Below, in pieces: positions 1 through 9,886 of a DNA stretch of 64,000 bases. Location: the NCBI GenBank assembly GCA_011037195.1, contig JAAEAF010003387.1, forward strand, positions 1 through 64,000. Direction: 5' to 3'. A program made the translations under genes and the position numbers. The stretch comes from Triatoma infestans. Taxonomy: Eukaryota; Arthropoda; Insecta; Hemiptera; Reduviidae. Each line of letters begins with the position of its first letter. Positions within the stretch are counted from its first letter, which is position 1. A model generated the notes under the pieces. It saw only the letters and a program-made list of their open reading frames with translations, made no database searches and had not been told where the DNA came from.

Positions 1-603
1 TGTAATGACATGGCAAAGTCATTGACATCGGCAAAGTCATAGCAATGTCAAATCCAACAAAGAAAGAATAATTTACAACTAGTGGCCTAGCCAGCTGACT
101 GACTTCAAAACAAGGCCGCAGCCAAACAAACAAACCAAGGGTAAATACCCTTACATCAAAAGCAAGCGCCGATAAGGCTGGCCACTGATCTAAATCGGTG
201 GTCACCAAACTACGAAGGTCGCACACTAGGACAGATGTCTTGGTGTGAGTGTGGCCAACACCAATATATAAACTCGCCCCATTGGAAGAGAGGAGGATTA
301 TATCATATACGATTATACGAGCACGTCTTCATATACGAGCAACAGTTTACGCGTCCATATACAGTTTTATTTAAACTTATTATCTTTTAGTTGTGCATCT
401 TAGTTCGTTTATTTTATCATTCTAATTTATTAGTTATTTATCTTCTATTTAATTCTAAGTATTTTGTTGTTATTAGTTACCATTTATTACGTTAAAATCA
501 TTGTTCAAATACAGTTTATTTTTATAAAATCCGTATTAATAATTCGAGCACTAAATTCCAAAATCTCAAACTAACTTCCGCCCTATTCAAGACATCTTCT
601 ACA
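1..603 (+). mobile_element. Probable LTR of an LTR retrotransposon (edge fragment)
   Basis: The window opens with TGTAATGACATGGC, a start typical of Gypsy-type LTRs (TG...CA ends). A TATA-like CAATATATAAAC lies near 262-273, followed by a long AT-rich stretch, and a candidate 3' terminus TTCTACA ends at 603 (an alternative is AATCACA at 615). The 1-kb repeat resumes right after, at about 616, so this looks like a solo LTR or the end of an element inserted in that repeat. The left flank is outside the window, so the target duplication cannot be tested. No gag or pol reading frame is present. Confidence 0.42.
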
Positions 604-615
604 TCAGGAATCACA

Positions 616-1120
616 TTAAACTATTCCATTACAATATTATTTATATGATAGAATTGTGTAGTTAACTAAAATAGCACTTTAGAGGAAAACTTAACCCCAC
701 CTCTCCCCCAAAGTGCCCTTTAATAAATTTTCCAGCAGAAATGTTTCAAATAAAAGTTGTAGCTCTTTGTATCTGTAGTTGATATCAAGTTAAAAGAAAA
801 CTATTGAGCTATTTTCGAGAAATCGCAAAATAGTGGGGTAAAAACATTCAGTAAAGTGGTACTTCCGGTTAAGGACTTTTGACAGATAACTTACTGTCGG
901 ATTCCATGGTGATACCTCAACGAAATATCAGGTTTGAACTTCCTGAGACTTTTCGTTTTTGAGTTATGCTCACATATATACATACAGACCTTTTCTAAAA
1001 ACCAAATTTTTGGACTCAGCGTGCCCAAAACGTGTATTTCCTGCGAAAAGTCGATATCGAAAATTTGACACGATTATAACACTTCCACTTACTAGGAGTA
1101 AGAGAAACGAAAAAAGATCA
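616..1120 (+). repeat. 1-kb repeat, partial copy (module 2 and tail)
   Basis: Contains the family landmarks in order: a GATAGAATTGTGTAG block, the C-rich CCCCACCTCTCCCCC block near 695-710, the ACTTCCGGT tail start near 860, GATAACTTACTGTCGGATTCC, GAGTTATGCTCACATA, and an end in ACTTCCACTTACTAGGAGTAAGAG near 1080-1108. The small reading frame at 959-1195 lies entirely inside this repeat and is not a gene. Confidence 0.75.
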
Positions 1121-1254
1121 GAAGATGATCAAGCCAGAATACACCTTCTACTTATTGATCTTTACTTCCTTTTTGCACTAAATGGAAGTCCATGATACCA
1201 GTTTTCAGAATTGAGATTTTTCTTTAGTATTTTACAGGGCACCAATTTGAAAAC

Positions 1255-1345
1255 ATTTCTCGGAGAAATTTATATGTGTGTGCACTTCATGTGTGAACAG
1301 AATAGCTTAAATACCAAAATATCGGAGGTTGATATACTATTTAAG
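1255..1345 (-). repeat. 1-kb repeat, short fragment
   Basis: A run resembling the tail module on the minus strand: ATGTGTGAACAGAATAGCTTAAATACC matches the complement of the block around the microsatellite site in other copies. Diverged and short. Confidence 0.4.
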
Positions 1346-1449
1346 TAAGAACCCAGGGAACCGACACTAAACGTTCGGTCAAACTCGGAAAACCGTAAGA
1401 ACAACCTTACTGCTTCAGTAAACACGAAAACAAGGGGTTATATTTCTAA

Positions 1450-1800
1450 GGATGCCAGGCCACATTGATGTTTCTGGCAATGAAAAAGCTGACTTGAAGG
1501 CAAAACGTGCAGTCGCTGGTACTCTAGACATCATCCACAAAGTATACTCTACTGAATTGCAAACTTTTATGAAAAAATTTATGATTAGAAAATGGCAAAC
1601 ACAGTGGGAACATCACTAATGACTAATTAAAAGAAATAAAGCCACATATACGAACTATTTCTATCCGTTATACTTACGAGGCTCAGGATTGAACATACGC
1701 GGATAACACATGGCCATCTTTTAGTACGTTGAAAGGAGACTAGATGCCCTCTTTGTAGGGAAAGACTAATTGTGGCACAGTACATAAGCAACCAGGGTAT
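1450..1800 (+). pseudogene. LINE RNase H / C-terminal remnant
   Basis: Translation from about 1452 gives MPGHIDVSGNEKADLKAKRA, the ribonuclease H end motif (PGH...GNE.AD) of I/Jockey-type LINE second reading frames. It is followed, after stops and frame changes, by residues like LRIEHTRITHGHLL and CPLCRERL, the C-terminal TRLRIGHTRLTHG and zinc-knuckle region that follows RNase H in these elements. There is no reverse transcriptase upstream, so this is a 5'-truncated, decayed 3' piece. The RNase H domain would remove RNA from the RNA-DNA hybrid during reverse transcription. Non-functional: stops and frameshifts within 350 bp. Confidence 0.65.
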
Positions 1801-1814
1801 TTGCTTTTTTAAAG

Positions 1815-2550
1815 AATATAAATTTATTGAATAAGATTTAGGTAAGGTTAGGTTAGGTTTTATTTATTTGGGGAGTGAAATATTGCATACCTCCCCATAG
1901 AATGAATGGATATAGGGTGAATGTATTTATTAGCATGAGTGTATTTATTAGCGTGAGTTTATGCGCAAAAAAACGAGTTAATTTTTTTTTTCTTCTAAGT
2001 TTTGTATTTTTGAATATAATGGAGTTGATGAGGAGAGAAATTAGGTTTCATTAATTAGACGAGATATGAAGACAGTGTTATAATATAGCTACAAGTTTAC
2101 ACAAACTGCACTGGACTTTTAATGATTTTATACTCTAGCCTGCTAAGTCAGAGAGTACCAGAGAGGGTCCTTCTCTCTCTTGCCCTTACATTGAAAAAAC
2201 AATTTTCTAAACTCTGATAAGTTATCATATATATATATATATATATACATACACAAAAGGCTAATCACTTTTATTTGAAATTTTTCCCAAATAAATTTAT
2301 TTAGGATGCTCTAATCAAGGTTCCCCCTTAATGCGGCACTTCAATATATTCTGTTTGGTTATCACCAGCGATAAGAATCCAAAAGTTTTCGTATGATTGG
2401 AGATTCCTCGCAAAATCAATCATATGCAAGTTTTAATTTACTGAGTTATTGCAATAGGTTTTCTTTTCGGCTTTTTTTGTCAAAAATAGCCCCAACGATT
2501 TTCTTTAAGCTAGTATATTTATTATTTTAGTAATAGTTAATGTTATTACT

Positions 2551-2552
<2 letters not shown>
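1815..2552. other. AT-rich, no feature recognised
   Basis: No coding potential seen. Contains a (TA)n run near 2228-2248. The stretch 2280-2520 has faint resemblance to the internal modules of the 1-kb repeat but is too diverged to assign. Confidence 0.5.

Positions 2553-2620
<68 letters not shown>
2553..2620. repeat. 68-nt poly-T homopolymer
   Basis: Uninterrupted run of T followed by GGAGGGGGG. It could be the poly-A tail of a retroelement on the minus strand, but no element body is recognised to its right. The minus-strand reading frame with a poly-lysine tract here is an artefact of the homopolymer. Confidence 0.9.
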
Positions 2621-2621
<1 letters not shown>

Positions 2622-4190
2622 GAGGGGGGATCACTTCTATTGTCATTAGCACTCCTGTGACATACTTTGCAATACAAGTATATCTTGAAACAAAAATTTT
2701 GTCATCAGGATAGAGAATTACAGCAAAAGATAGTGTGTGGTGTATGAACGTTTCATGTCTGATTTTAAATTGTGCATTGTATTGTATCAGACTGCTGTAC
2801 AATATTGTGCAATAAGCCCCCCTTAAAGCTGGAATGTTTATAAATTAACCTATTGCAAGCTGGAAGGTAGTGTGTGGTCTGGAAATCTCGGTACTGGACT
2901 ATGATTTTATTTGATATATGAGAAGTTTATGTGTTAACCGCCTCCAACTAATTGTATTAAATGTGCATTCCTTTAATCTATTGTGTAGTAATAAAATTTA
3001 AATGAAATTCCAATTTAGTTAGATGATATCAAGGGGGCCAGGATTGGAGTTAAATAAACACTATTTTCATTAATCATAGAGCTGAAAATAAATTCTGAAT
3101 GTTATAGAAAATTGTAATATCTCAAATTTCTATACTTAATTTATCTATAACTATTTCCTAGTTAATTATCTTTTTCCTGTTCATCAACCAAAAAATTAAA
3201 TGATCAAAATATTCATGTTTACTAGAATAATAATTCCAGTTTTATTAAGTATATTATTTAACAAACTAGAAAGTATGGTTTCCACTAATTTTTAATTAAA
3301 AAAATGTTAATGCAAGGGGATAAACAGAATTTTCATTAAATCCTGTTATAAGTTCTGTGGGAATTGTATGCGTTGCTTTTTCCACAGTTCCTCTCTTTCT
3401 ACCAAAGTGTTAATTGTAAAAAGGGGAGAAAAAAAAAACAATGTATGAAATGAAACAAGTAATTTGGGGGCAGAAAAGTGTGAAATTTTAGGGGTTTTTT
3501 TTACGCTAATAATAACCTTATGTCTGCCCAAGTAACGCGCGCACATTATTAATATTGGTTAGTAGTATTAAGGAAGTTAGTGTGTTCCTAATAATGTTTT
3601 GTATTCTGATGTTTACGAACATTGAGGTTTCATCGATTTGTTCTTTCCATAAGCTGGAATGGGAAAAAAATCTTATGTAAAAACACATACGACTTACCTA
3701 CCACTACAAATTTACTTTAAACGAATTTTTACTGAATACTTTAAAGATAAACCAAAGCAAATCCAATTGTACAACGTTCTCCCTTACGGCATATTGTCCT
3801 TACACCCGTTTACTTTAGTAACATATCTCCCCCTCCCCCACCCCAACAGAGTTTCAGTTATCTTCGTTAACAAGCGTCTAACGTAGATTTCTCATACTAT
3901 ACTTAAATGGAAGGCACTGAACAGACGATATAAACTTCTCTTTTGATTTCTTGAAAAACTATCAATAAATAACAAATGACCTAACTATACGAGCGATATT
4001 CAAACTAGTTAGGACGTATGGAAAAGTAACTTTCAAACTATTCAATATTTACTACATCCAATCCTACCAATTAAAAAACACATCGTCAAATCGCATCCGC
4101 TTCTAATTTCACTTGTTGGTTCTTAGTTAACTTCTGAATATGACTGCATTACAGACCAACGAAGAGAACATCTATCAACCCTCAACATAG
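2621..4190. other. AT-rich intergenic sequence
   Basis: About 1.5 kb with no recognised gene or repeat. The short frames at 3346-3546 and 3659-3886 have no recognisable domain, and their composition is that expected by chance in AT-rich DNA. Confidence 0.5.
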
Positions 4191-4522
4191 TTGTTGTGGT
4201 TGGTTCCGCAGAGCTGGAAATCATCAGAGATATTTTCCTCAATAGCCTGTTTTTTTTTGTGGTCATCGACAAATTTCGGGCGTTCGCCTACCATCAAGGA
4301 TGTTTTTGTCAAATCGGTGTGATAAAATAAACTTGCATAGAGCAAATTTAGTTGATATACCGAGTGTATAATACAGAGTGTATCAACTAAATTTGCTCTG
4401 TACAAGTCTATTTTATCACACTGTTTTGACAAAAACTCCAGATGATGGATGAACGCCCCGAAACCGATCGATGACCACAAAAAAAAAAAAAAACGGCTAT
4501 CACGGAAAATATCTCTGATGAA
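4191..4522. mobile_element. Foldback (inverted-arm) element, copy 1
   Basis: Two arms of about 150 bp are inverted copies of each other around a loop of about 20 bp near 4358-4378. The left arm reads from TTGTTGTGGTTGGTTCCGC through GATATTTTCC, a T run, GTCATCGAC, GGCGTTCGCC, GTGATAAAATA and GAGCAAATTTAGTTGATA. The right arm reads back the same landmarks (TATCAACTAAATTTGCTC, ATTTTATCAC, GATGATGGATGAACGCC, CGATCGATGACCAC, A run, GGAAAATATCTCTGATGA). Three related copies exist at 10640-10811, 21387-21660 and 58517-58631. No coding capacity, so it is a non-autonomous foldback or MITE-like element. The outermost part of the right arm is missing here. Confidence 0.75.
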
Positions 4523-4544
4523 ACCTTCATCGTAACTTAGAATG

Positions 4545-5075
4545 ATAATCCAGAAACCCTCAAAATAATATTTCCAGAAAAATCTTTCAAATGTAAGGTT
4601 TATCTATTGCAGTTAGCATTTCGTAGTTTAAAAATCTAAAATCATCTGGGCCGTTTTTCAAGAAAAATTCCGGGAAAAAATCAGAGCTACATGGTAAAGG
4701 AGTATTTCCGGTCAACAGATAATTCTCAAAATTCGAAATCTAGCAATGAATTTTAAAGGAATTTAATACTTTATATTATCGGCACACCTTATGTATTATT
4801 CATGACACCGTCTTATATTATATACTGAATTAGTATTTTCAGAAACCCAAAAATCAATCTTCGAGGAAGTATTAGTGATATGCTGAGTGAGTATCGTTTG
4901 ATTTTTGAAAATTTATACGAATTTAAAGAAAATCGTTAAAGTCATTATCGACAGCGTCAATAAAAACTAAAAGTCGCATTATCGATTGACCAAACATCAA
5001 ATCAAGTTTGAGCATCCAGCGTCTTCCGTTTTGAGATAATTTGTTCAGGTAAAAAAATGTTTGAATTTGGGTGTA
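4545..5075 (+). repeat. 1-kb repeat, diverged copy
   Basis: Weak but ordered matches: TCTTTCAAATGTAAGG, GGGCCGTTTTTCAAGAAAAATTC, TATTTCCGGTCAACAG, then AATCAAGTTTGAGCATCCAGCG and CCGTTTTGAGATAATTTG of the tail. An older, more diverged member than most. Confidence 0.5.
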
Positions 5076-5111
5076 TGTAATATATATATATAGATGGGAA
5101 CAAAATTTGTA

Positions 5112-5222
5112 GGGAAGTGATTAGCTCAGTGATTCCACGCGGAGGTCTCGGTTTGAGTCAGCAGTGCTATCCTTACATTTTTTCTTCATAGGAGCCCGCT
5201 ACAGCTCATTGTCCGATAGATT
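5112..5222 (+). mobile_element. tRNA-derived SINE, truncated plus-strand copy
   Basis: GAAGTGATTAGCTCAGTGATT (A-box-like) and GTCTCGGTTTGAGTCAGCAG (B-box-like) start a SINE related to the copies at 8890-9343 and 37734-37969. It runs only to about CATTGTCCGATAG, where it meets an oppositely oriented copy. Confidence 0.7.
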
Positions 5223-5224
5223 GT

Positions 5225-5645
5225 AGATTCTTATAGGGGATTATTGCACTGCGGCCTGAAAGATCTATTGTGCCCCCGGGAGCCTTCTCCAATGCACAGC
5301 CGGCCTCCGGACAGTGCTCTCTCGTTACAGACGAGTCTCGGACAGTGAGTTGTAGAGGCTCCTAGGAAAAGAAAATCAGCATGCTGGATTCGATCCCAGG
5401 ACCTCCGCGTTGCTAGCCCAGCGCTCTACCACTGAGCTAATCCCTTCCTTCTCCCTTGGCTTTCGCCAATTAACTAGGGACGGAGACCCTAGTTTGTGTA
5501 CTGTTTTTGTCCTTGTCTGTAAAGTGTAGATGTACGAGTATGTAGTTTAAGTGTATTGTGTACTGTTCTGATGAAGTGCATGGAGTACTGAGCTATGGTA
5601 ACCCGTGAGGTCGCTACTCCCCAAGTAACTGCATGCAACAGATAC
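5225..5645 (-). mobile_element. Composite tRNA-derived SINE with 5' module
   Basis: On the minus strand it reads, 5' to 3': a 190-bp 5' module (GTTACTTGGGGAGTAGCGAC... ACTAGGGTCTCCGTCCCTAG), then a tRNA-like head with A box TTAGCTCAGTGGTAGAG, an anticodon-loop-like CTAGCAA and B box GGGATCGAATCC, then the SINE tail (GGAGCCTCTACAACTC... CACAATAGATCTTTCAGG... AGAATCTACAA). The same order is seen at 8890-9343, so the 5' module belongs to the unit. The tRNA-like part has no matching acceptor stem and is not a tRNA gene. Confidence 0.75.
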
Positions 5646-5735
5646 CCCTTGCGGCACATTGTCCAATAATGGACAATGTTGTCTGTAACGAGAGAACACA
5701 GTCTGGAGGACGGCAGTGCACTGAGAAGGCTCACT
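5646..5735 (+). mobile_element. SINE tail fragment, plus strand
   Basis: GACAATGTTGTCTGTAACGA, then AGAACACAGTCTGGAGG and GGCAGTGCACTGAGAAGGCT match the 3' half of the tRNA-derived SINE family in plus orientation, abutting the minus-strand composite copy. Confidence 0.65.
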
Positions 5736-6189
5736 TATCATTGGTTGATGTTGATATGCCTAAAAAAACAAAACATCTAACAATAAAAAAGTCAAGAAGA
5801 TCAAAATTATTGCATTCGTTTAAATACTATCCGCCCATTCTATCGCAAGAAGGTTTAGTCAAAATCCTCTAATTGAAATATGGCATTACAGAATAGGTTA
5901 CTGATTTTTGTTGTTGTTGTTATTTAAATTTGAAATGGTAACAAATATAGACCTTTTACTTTTATTTAAACTTTTTTATAGAGAAACTGATTTTAGATGG
6001 ATTCTGGAATAGATAAGACTAGAAAATTGTATAGTATTATACAACTATAATTTATAGACTAGATAACAGTGGAGTCATGCGGTCTGCTATGTAGCCACAT
6101 TCACTAAGTGATGCTAAGTGTGTAATAATAGCTCGCCACAAACTATATAGATAAGAGCAGATAGATAATAAATTCTTGTAAGTGATAGT
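5736..6189. other. AT-rich, no feature recognised
   Basis: A plus frame runs in from the SINE tail to 5872 without a recognisable domain. The rest is AT-rich with no repeat that I can assign. Confidence 0.45.
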
Positions 6190-6279
6190 AAACTGCGAAC
6201 GCACTGAAAAATCTATTGTATCCCCTGGAGCTTTTTCAGTGTACTGCCAGGCTCCGGGACATTCTTTTCCCGTGTTAAA

Positions 6280-7504
6280 CCTTTCCTCCTATGTTTCTCG
6301 GGTAGTTTAAAGACCATACCTGCGTTTAAGGATCGTCTAAGGACCATATACCAGTCCCCCGTTGCAAGCAACGAGGTCGTTTTACAAGAGAAGGATGTCA
6401 CCTCCAACGGAGAGGCTATTTGTGCAAGACCTCGCCATGACAGAAGTGCCGACCCGGGCACTTCCCCGCTTGACCCATTAAAGAGCAGATTGAGATACGC
6501 TCAACCAGCGCCTGAAGTGATCCCACAATGTATAGTCAATGTGGGGTGTGAACCCACTTCCAGAAGCTAGCAGGCTCTAGTAAACCACGCACACCCAGCA
6601 AATGCACTTCCAGCCACGGGTGGCACCGAGGTTTAATTTATGAAGCGGGACTCCTCCAGCTCAACTCTAACCGCGGTCATTGGACTTATTGTCTAAACCA
6701 CGACCATTCGAGTCCTACCTCAATTGCAAGCAACTGGGCTGGGAAACTGGTGCTTGCGCCCGAAGTTCAGTATTTCCTACCCGATACGAGTATAGCGTGA
6801 CTCGCTATTTGCGTTCGGGCGCTAGCACGCCCGATATCGCCCGACGTCCTGCCATCTAATGATTCTTGTTCAGCGCCACAAGGACAGAGGAGCAGAAACC
6901 CAGGAATACTTGCAGGCAGCCCCCCAAGGGGAAAGGAACAGGGTGGATATGAAAGGGGTCGGTCCCCAACCTGGAAAGCCAGAGGCTGATTGCACCCCCA
7001 AAGGGTGGGTGATGGCGTCGCTACATACCTACGCCACCGTGCTCCGGTACATTATTTTTTTTTATTATTGAGCACACTCCAGGTCACCGTACCTAGCGCA
7101 CAGCGCCAAAACCGGTGCCTATGGTCACTTAGCCTTGCCTACATGGTAGGCAAGTTTCCGACCCTGCCACGGGACGGCGGACCTCTCTCTATATTTATAC
7201 GTCTAGTCCTTCGCATTACCGCTACTTCGCGAGCAAACTCAACAAAGTCTTTAAAGTTTATGGCACGTTTCATCAGTTCTTTTTACAATCTCCCAGCCAG
7301 TTCTCTCCTCTTCTTTTCTAGCTTGAATTTTATATGGATTCTTGCCTCGATGAGGAAGAGAACGTGATGCACCTGTCCCGTTCACCGCATTCGCAATTCG
7401 AGAAATCTATCAATCCCAGCTCAAGGAGCTTAGAATTGAACTCCCCATGGTCCGTGAAATATTGCGTTACGGTTTGGAACAGCTCCGGTACAGAGTTATC
7501 TAAG
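6280..7504 (-). mobile_element. 5'-truncated LINE nested in a SINE
   Basis: This GC-richer block sits between the two halves of a SINE. Its minus-strand 5' portion (7200-7504) encodes the C-terminal tail of a LINE. The remainder is non-coding and contains short inverted motifs such as TGCAAGCAAC. An A/T-rich run (ATTATTTTTTTTTATTATTG) at about 7051-7070 may be a poly-A tail, in which case 6280-7050 would be a second inserted piece. I cannot decide between one and two insertions. Confidence 0.5.
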
Positions 7505-7520
7505 CTAACACTGCCCAGCA
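7200..7520 (-). pseudogene. LINE C-terminal domain remnant
   Basis: The minus strand gives VTQYFTDHGEFNSKLLELGL, then a CECGE cysteine motif, then after one frame change VHHVLFLIEARIHIKFK and a short helix. This matches the region behind RNase H in I/R1-type LINEs, where a TGHG.F..YL..FGL segment is followed by C.CGE...H.LF.C. The expected second half of the cysteine motif is degraded. A stop follows within 30 codons of the frame change. Non-functional. Confidence 0.6.
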
Positions 7521-7625
7521 CAGGGGCAGTGAAGCTGTAAAGGGTCTTAGGAAGAGAAAAAGGTCAAAGGGCAGCACCTTAGGACGGACCTCTGCGTAGT
7601 ACCATTGAGCTAATCCCTTCTTCCC

Positions 7626-8796
7626 TCTAGTTAAGAGCAACTCTGTATGTTTATTAAAATTTCAGGTTTAAAGAAAAGTTTTGTGTTTAAACATAATACT
7701 GTGATATTTACAAGAACATCAGTTCAAACTATAATAATTTAAAAACAAAAACAAAAAATAATCCATTAGAATTTTTAGCCTAAAAAAGAAATGACATATA
7801 AAACTGTGTGACTAAAGTCTGTGTGACCTTCGTCTAGCACATAAATATTACATAGATATAATCCAGGTATATAATTTGATAAAATCCTTTGAAAATACTT
7901 TCCAAGAATAAGATTTAATATTTTCCAACATTTTTAGTTTAGAAATAAAGGGGTTCCGAATTCCAAGGAACAGGTAACAATATGTATAGTATTTAATTAA
8001 TGAATTAGCGAGACAGAAAAAAATAAATGTAATAATAAAATGTGACGGGTGTTCAAAAAGAAAAGAAAACACTTTTAATAGAATGCTATTTCTTCAGAGG
8101 AAGAGTGAAGGAGTGTGTGTGTTTGTGTGTGTATGTATGAGCGAGAACAGATTCCTAAAAACTAGTCATACTTCCTTATACCATATGTTATAAGAGTATA
8201 TGATCAAACTTTCACAAAAGTAATAGCGTTCTAACTTCACTCACTATCCACAACCATTGCAAACATTTGTTATACAGAGAGAATCTCTTTTTCTTTTTAG
8301 TACTTATTACATTCCTTAAAAACAAACTATTGAATAAATATTGTATTATGCAAAATATAATACGAAAGTCAAGTATGGGAAACATCAGATTTTGTAAAAA
8401 GATAAAACAGAAGCTTGAATTATTATTATAGTGTAATCTGGACGAATGGTTGGGAAAGTACTAATAATAATAAGGTGAGAACAACAATCTCAGCCCTAAT
8501 TCAACTGTATAACTGCACACGTAACATTTTGATATTACCTTTCACTAATCTCAAATCGAATATAATTTCTGAATTTTTTTATAATAATTATTTAATAATA
8601 AAAATAATAATAATAAAAATGCCTCTCTTATTTCAATATAAATTAAAGTATAATGACTGCCAAAAAATAATAATACAAAAATATTAAATATTCATTTGAA
8701 GATAAATTAAAAAAGTATAAAGATTCAATTAGTGGAAAAAATAATTTTTTTTTCTCATATTTAAAAATTCGTAATCATTATTAAAAAACAAAAAAA
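7626..8796. other. AT-rich intergenic sequence
   Basis: No recognised gene or repeat apart from a short GT-rich run near 8117-8139. Frames at 7848-8072 (minus) and 8415-8687 (plus) are AT-driven chance frames with no known domain. Confidence 0.5.
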
Positions 8797-8889
8797 TCTA
8801 GTGTGGTACAGTCAAACCAGTAACTTTCTCTTACGCCAATTTTCAAGAATGTGATTGACAAATTTCATAGTTAGCATAGTAACAAATTT

Positions 8890-9343
8890 ACGCCTGCAAG
8901 GGATATCTGTTGTATGGAGTTACTTGGGGAGTAGCGACCTCACGCGTTACCACAGCTCCAGTACTCCAAGCACTCCGTCAGAACAGTATACAATACATTA
9001 AACTTTCTACACTCAACACTTTACAGACAAGGACAAACACAGTACACAAACTAGGGTCTCCGTCCCTAGTTAATTGGCGTAACCCAAGGAAGAAGGAAGG
9101 GATTAACTGAGTGGTAGCACGCTAGATTAGCAACGCGGAGGTTCCAGGTTCGAATCCAGCAAGCTGCCCTTAGATTTTCTTTTCCTAGGAGCCTCTGTAA
9201 GTTGCTGTAAGGTGATGAGCAGTGTTGCCTGTAGCTAGAGAACACTGGTTAGAGGCCGGCAGTGCACTGAGAACGCTCCCGGGGAAAGGGGGCACAATAG
9301 ATCTTTCAGGTCGCAGTGCGATAATCCCGTACAAGAATCTACA
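8890..9343 (+). mobile_element. Complete 454-bp composite SINE with target duplication
   Basis: Flanked by TAACAAATTT (8880-8889) and TACCAAATTT (9344-9353), which matches the uninterrupted 1-kb repeat sequence, so the insertion limits are firm. The unit starts ACGCCTGCAAGGGATATCTG, carries a 5' module of about 190 bp, then a tRNA-like part with A box TTAACTGAGTGG (9103-9114) and B box GGTTCGAATCC (9147-9157), then a 3' body ending CAAGAATCTACA. No poly-A tail. A pol III promoter placed this far inside would not be expected to transcribe the 5' module, so how the entire unit moved is unclear. Confidence 0.78.
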
Positions 9344-9598
9344 TACCAAATTTGATGAAATTCGTCGAAGATTGAAAAAAAAAAAAACTGTTCAGTAAAA
9401 GCGCACTATCTTGGAAACTTGGAATTTTAGCCATTAACTTTTGTTTAGATGGTAGAATTATATAATCAAATATGATAGGACTTTATAGGGACTAAACGTG
9501 ACCCCACCCTTCCCCGAAAAGCCCCTTGATTAACTTAACCAAGAAAAATATTTCAAATACAAGTTGTAACTCTTTATATGTATAGTTCACATTCCTAG

Positions 9599-9886
9599 AG
9601 AGAGAACACTTTGCCGTATTGTACAAAAGTGTGGTTGTACAACTTTATTGCGCTGCTATGCACACAGCATGCTGATCAGTCCGTAGATATATATTTTGAC
9701 AGGTGATTGGAAAGTCTTGAATCATTAGCCCAAATTGTAGCTGGTGTCCTGAATAAACATGCAAACATAATACACTCAATCCAATCACACTTCCCACCAA
9801 AGAGGAAACCGTCATGCAACCATCAACAAGATAACTGTAATAAAGTCGTCTATCAACGATATAAATGAGAATTTAGAATCCCTAGG
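9599..9886 (-). mobile_element. Insertion resembling the 3' end of the R2-like LINE
   Basis: Interrupts the first module of the surrounding 1-kb repeat. Its plus-strand left end (TACAACTTTATTGCGCTGC, CACACAGCATGCTGATCAGT) resembles 12865-12905 (CACAACTATATTGCGATGCG, CACACAGCTTTCTCGATCAG), which lies directly 3' of the minus-strand R2-like LINE. Flanking ATTCCTAG / ATCCCTAG may be a target duplication with one mismatch. Most likely a severely 5'-truncated copy of that LINE family. Confidence 0.45.

Larger units (their letters stand above)
6190..7625 (-). mobile_element. tRNA-derived SINE split by a LINE insertion
   Basis: The head of a minus-strand SINE lies at 7505-7625 (complement reads GGGATTAGCTCAATGGTA and continues to CACTGCCCCTGTGCTGGG and CAGTGTTAGC). 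Its tail lies at 6190-6278 (complement reads TAACACGGGAAAAG, CAGTACACTGAAAAAGCTCC, ACAATAGATTTTTCAG). Together they make one SINE interrupted at the CAGTGTTGTCTGTAACG position by about 1.2 kb of foreign DNA. Confidence 0.65.

Noticed and set aside
2527..2802. Minus-strand frame of 91 residues with a poly-lysine tract
   Set aside because: The tract is the 68-nt poly-T read in reverse; the rest has no domain.
5350..5450. tRNA gene candidate with an AGC-like anticodon loop
   Set aside because: A and B boxes are present, but the acceptor stem does not pair, and the sequence continues into a SINE body shared by other copies.
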